DNA of 34,281 bases from Candidatus Bathyarchaeota archaeon (GTDB lineage: Archaea > Thermoproteota > Bathyarchaeia > TCS64), in the NCBI GenBank assembly GCA_016783485.1, contig JADHWM010000017.1:1-34281 (forward strand), read 5' to 3'. Positions 32,066-34,281 of the stretch are shown here, piece by piece. Both the position numbers and the translations under genes were made by a program. The stretch's first letter is position 1. Every line of letters begins with the position of its first letter. The notes beneath the pieces are model-generated. The model ran no database searches, was not told the DNA's origin, and worked only from the letters and a program-made list of their open reading frames with translations.

Positions 32066-32165
32066 TTTAGGGGTTTATTGGGGTTTTGGCGGTGTTTTCT
32101 GTTTGCTTTTGGGTGTTGTTTGGTACTGTTCAGCTACTGTTTTGCGACTGGTTTGCTTGAGGGGG
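32066..32165 (+). repeat. Dispersed GT-rich repeat, copy 3
   Basis: 100 bp, beginning TTTTAGGGGTTTATTGGGG and ending GGTTTGCTTGAGGGGG. It is nearly identical to 27710-27799 apart from one extra GTACTGTTCA-like unit and about five substitutions. It sits right after a hairpin, like copies 1 and 2. Confidence 0.8.
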
Positions 32166-32561
32166 TAGAGGGTTGTTTTGTCTGTTGGCGGGTTGGATGG
32201 GGGGTGCTGGGGGTTCTCCTTTCCTGGGCATGATTTTTCTGGTGTGATTGGGAGAGAGGCTGGGAATGTCTCCGATGGCGGTAGGGTTCGATTACACCCA
32301 TGAGGATGACAGCCCCCCACTGATGAGTCTCCATATAGCGTACGTGCGAAAATCAGGAGTACTAGGTGACGTGATCGTATTCGGGCACGCAAATCCCAGT
32401 TCGATCAGATTCTTGACTTTTCCTAGTGCCTGCAACGTGCACAATCACAATCCCGGGTTAATACTCATTGGATGTTTTTCGCGCAGACGATTGATGCGCG
32501 CGCATGAGGCCATGATTAACTTATAGAATTCATTTTATCTAATTCTGCAAGATGCAATCCT
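32166..32561. other. Gene-free spacer
   Basis: 396 bases in which I see no supported gene. A 92-codon + frame from ATG 32248 has no ribosome binding site and no protein-like composition. A TGCGCGCGCA palindrome is at about 32494-32503. Confidence 0.4.
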
Positions 32562-32792
32562 CTACTCCCTATTTGGAGTCACAATGAACTCACCTTCCTC
32601 ATCATAATATTGTATTTCGAAGCCCGCAGCTGCAATCTCCCATGGACTTGCCGGGTCGAGACCCAAGGGTTCAAGATCGAAATTCACCTTAGTGATAGCC
32701 TGTCGCAACTGACGGGTCAAGACCGAGATATTTTTATCCCTTACTTCTACAAAGGATCGGAACTCATCGGATAACGTATTTTCGTCATCCAT
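32562..32792 (-). CDS. Small acidic hypothetical protein
   Basis: 76 aa, not recognised. It is acidic with a helical first half (DEFRSFVEVRDKNISVLTRQ) and a short beta tail (FEIQYYDEEGEFIVTP). It is probably cytoplasmic. GAGGGAGAT lies just before ATG 32792, which supports translation. It is the only well-supported gene between the M19 gene and the transposase, apart from the tiny frame at 32865. Confidence 0.55.
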   Translation of the reverse strand: MDDENTLSDEFRSFVEVRDKNISVLTRQLRQAITKVNFDLEPLGLDPASPWEIAAAGFEIQYYDEEGEFIVTPNRE

Positions 32793-32864
32793 CTAACATC
32801 TCCCTCAAGATTCGTACATGAATCGTTTCTTCGAAGTCAATTCAATATTCAATACCCATTGGAA

Positions 32865-33002
32865 TTAGATCAACTCCATATTCTCAAGTCTCAACGTGCG
32901 CCAAAGCGCGAATATTTTCCTCTCTTTACCCTCGAAATCTTGGCGAAGCGACCTGATCAACGCCTCGACGCATCTAAGGTTCTCAATCTTTTTCTCATAC
33001 AT
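32865..33002 (-). CDS. Possible 45-aa basic helical protein
   Basis: A 45-codon frame (MYEKKIENLRCVEALIRSLR at the N-terminus, ending LRLENMELI) that is amphipathic and helix-forming with no low-complexity bias. GAGGGTTGTGATC precedes the ATG at 33002 by a few bases and resembles the archaeal SD. It is too short for family recognition; it could be a small regulator, an antitoxin-like peptide or a gene remnant. The 76-codon gene lies downstream on the same strand, 72 bases away. Confidence 0.4.
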   Translation of the reverse strand: MYEKKIENLRCVEALIRSLRQDFEGKERKIFALWRTLRLENMELI

Positions 33003-33276
33003 TATACGATCACAACCCTCAAGAAAAAGTAACCTGGGTACTTTCGTTACAGGATTACTCTAGAGGATTTTGATTAACTTTGCTTTCAGCTAGAGTGCTC
33101 GATTTTCAGTTGAACCCCGCATAAACGGCTCCCGATTCCACCCTAATTCTACCCCACCCACGAGCCACCCACCCAGAAACCATCCTCCCAGAAGCCACAC
33201 AACCCCATCTTCAACCCCGAACCACCAATCCCTACCCATTCTCACCCCTCCCCCAGCAGAAGAACGAGGGCCCACG
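33003..33276. other. Spacer next to the transposase
   Basis: About 274 bases, C-rich on + from 33130. No supported gene. GGCTCCCGATTCCACC at 33127-33142 is an imperfect inverted match (about 11 of 16) to 34254-34269 on the far side of the transposase, a weak terminal-repeat candidate. Confidence 0.35.
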
Positions 33277-34215
33277 CTACGATCTCGCCGCAAGAGTGCC
33301 CAGCTGCACCAGATTGAAGCAGAAACACGCGAAAACCATCTTCACATGAACCCGCCGCACAGTCGTCACCATCACGTGACCTGCATGGAACACACGCTTG
33401 ATCACGGCGAACGGACGCTCCCCAGGAGACCTCTTCCTGCTGATCCTCCTGTTCCGGAGCCGGTCCCGGATGCCCAGCGGATGACCCCTCACCCCACGCC
33501 GCATCGTCGCATCATAGCCCCGGGGCTCCACGCCGAAGTATCCCTTATCCCTGTAGACCACCTCACCCTCCCTCGAAAGGTCCACCCGGCTGTCATGGAC
33601 ATTCGCCGGAGTCGTCTCCAGATCCCGGATGAGGCCGAGGTCGACATCCGACTTGGCGTGCAGCTTGAACCCGAAGCTGGACTTGCCGCCCTTCTTAGCC
33701 CACGCTCCATCCCTGCTCCTCCTTGTCCGGGCCTCACCACCCCTCGGCTTATCCGCCGGGGCATGACCCGGGTCGGCGGTGATGAACGATGCGTCCTGGA
33801 CAACGCCCTTCTTGACGCTGAGGCCCTTCTCGTCCAGCTGCCTCTGCAGCTCAGCCCACACCAGCCTGTCCCGGCCCGATTCGGCGAGGCGTTCCCTGAA
33901 CTGCCACACCGTCGAGTAGTCGGGAGCCTTCTCCGGATACCCGAGGAACCGTTGGAAGCTCAGTCGGTCGTCCACCTGCCGCTCCAGCTCGGGGTCGCTG
34001 AGGCCGTACCACTGCTGGAGGACGAGGAGCTTCACCATCACCACCGGGTCCACGTTTGGTCTGCCTCCTCGTGGGGTTTTGTTGTGGTACATGGGGGTTA
34101 TTATGGGTCTGAAGGCCTCCCAGTCTATGAGGGAGTCGACCTGGGCGAGTCTGTCGCCGTGTTTCTTGACGTTTTCGTAGGCTTTTTTGAGCATGTAGGT
34201 TCTGAATGTGGACAT
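33277..34215 (-). mobile_element. IS5-type transposase (DDE)
   Basis: 312 aa, apparently intact. The N-terminal DUF772-type domain (GGRPNVDPVVMVKLLVLQQW, 50-69) is followed by the DDE nuclease: Asp141 (VQDASF), Asp223 (VYRDKGYFG) and Glu267 (GERPFAVIKRVF). The GKSSFGFKLHAKSD block (177-190) is also typical of the IS5 group. The gene moves its own DNA segment. Terminal inverted repeats are not certain (see 33127 and 34254), and no target-site duplication was recognised. Confidence 0.88.
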
Positions 34216-34281
34216 GTTTATTTGTGGGGTGGTTCGCGCTATAAGGTTATCCGAGGGGGATTAGAAGCCGTGAAAACAGAG
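34216..34281. other. Right-edge flank of the transposase
   Basis: 66 bases upstream of the transposase start, reaching the window end. They contain GGGGGATTAGAAGCC (34255-34269), the possible right terminal repeat. No gene. Confidence 0.35.

Noticed and set aside
32280-32310. tRNA-like T-arm (GGTTCGATTACACC)
   Set aside because: No matching acceptor, D or anticodon arms at the needed distance.
32248-32526. 92-codon + frame
   Set aside because: No SD or TATA box, no domain and no protein-like pattern.
33090-33293. 67-codon Gly/Trp-rich minus frame
   Set aside because: Low-complexity translation of C-rich DNA that overlaps the transposase end.
1-34281. CRISPR array, rRNA or tRNA genes
   Set aside because: No spaced direct repeats of CRISPR type and no recognisable RNA gene were seen on reading.

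Overview
The window (34,281 bp, moderately GC-rich) reads as archaeal chromosome. Many genes have an AT-rich TATA-like box about 25-30 nt before the start codon, and several look leaderless. Others have GGAGG-type ribosome binding sites, TTG and GTG starts are common, and transcription units end in T-runs. The gene content is a corrinoid methyltransferase set with an MtrH-type protein, a tungsten aldehyde:ferredoxin oxidoreductase, U32 'peptidase' pairs, UbiA and FGGY proteins, and an orphan GlmL/MutL. This suits an anaerobic, heterotrophic or acetogenic lineage such as Bathyarchaeia (Thermoproteota). The assignment is an inference from gene content only; there is no rRNA or tRNA in the window.

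Layout, left to right. 421-1275 (-) is a membrane-anchored ClpP-fold protein. 1354-4104 is a divergent methyl-transfer module: an MtrH-like methyltransferase (-) opposite a URO-D-fold methyltransferase and a corrinoid protein (+), which is the arrangement expected for an O-demethylase (Mto/Mtv type). 4316-4723 is a CDA-fold deaminase. 4810-7677 is a UDP-galactopyranose-mutase-like flavoprotein, a GT2 glycosyltransferase and a UbiA prenyltransferase, probably making a lipid-linked or envelope glycan. 8011-11023 is a tight four-gene operon of membrane proteins of unknown function, the best candidate for an undescribed system. 11263-12117 holds two small orphans. 12095-16079 holds two divergently transcribed, paralogous pairs of U32-family Fe-S proteins resembling UbiU/UbiV.

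16199-20956 is a carbohydrate-type module: an FGGY kinase, a class I (DeoC/FbaB-fold) aldolase and two medium-chain dehydrogenases. 21221-24235 is a GlmL/MutL-like ASKHA ATPase with an unrecognised partner protein. 24294-26466 (-) is a polyferredoxin and an AOR-family oxidoreductase. 26619-27571 (-) is an RlmB/TrmH-type rRNA methyltransferase coupled to a tiny basic zinc-ribbon protein.

The right part (27.6-34.3 kb) is less densely coding. It has an opine-dehydrogenase-like protein, a metallo-beta-lactamase-fold protein, a PH/GRAM-like zinc-ribbon protein, a divergent M19 dipeptidase homologue, two very small genes and an IS5-type transposase. Its spacers carry a dispersed GT-rich repeat (copies near 299-368, 27710-27799 and 32066-32165), a recurring G-run/TATA/C-run promoter box, and GCGCGC tracts.

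Working model (inference): methyl groups from methoxylated compounds enter a C1 carrier through the 1.3-4.1 kb module. Sugars or polyols are phosphorylated, cleaved and oxidised by the 16-21 kb module. Aldehydes are oxidised to acids with ferredoxin reduction by AOR. The U32 pairs, the GlmL pair and the four-gene membrane operon have no firm role.
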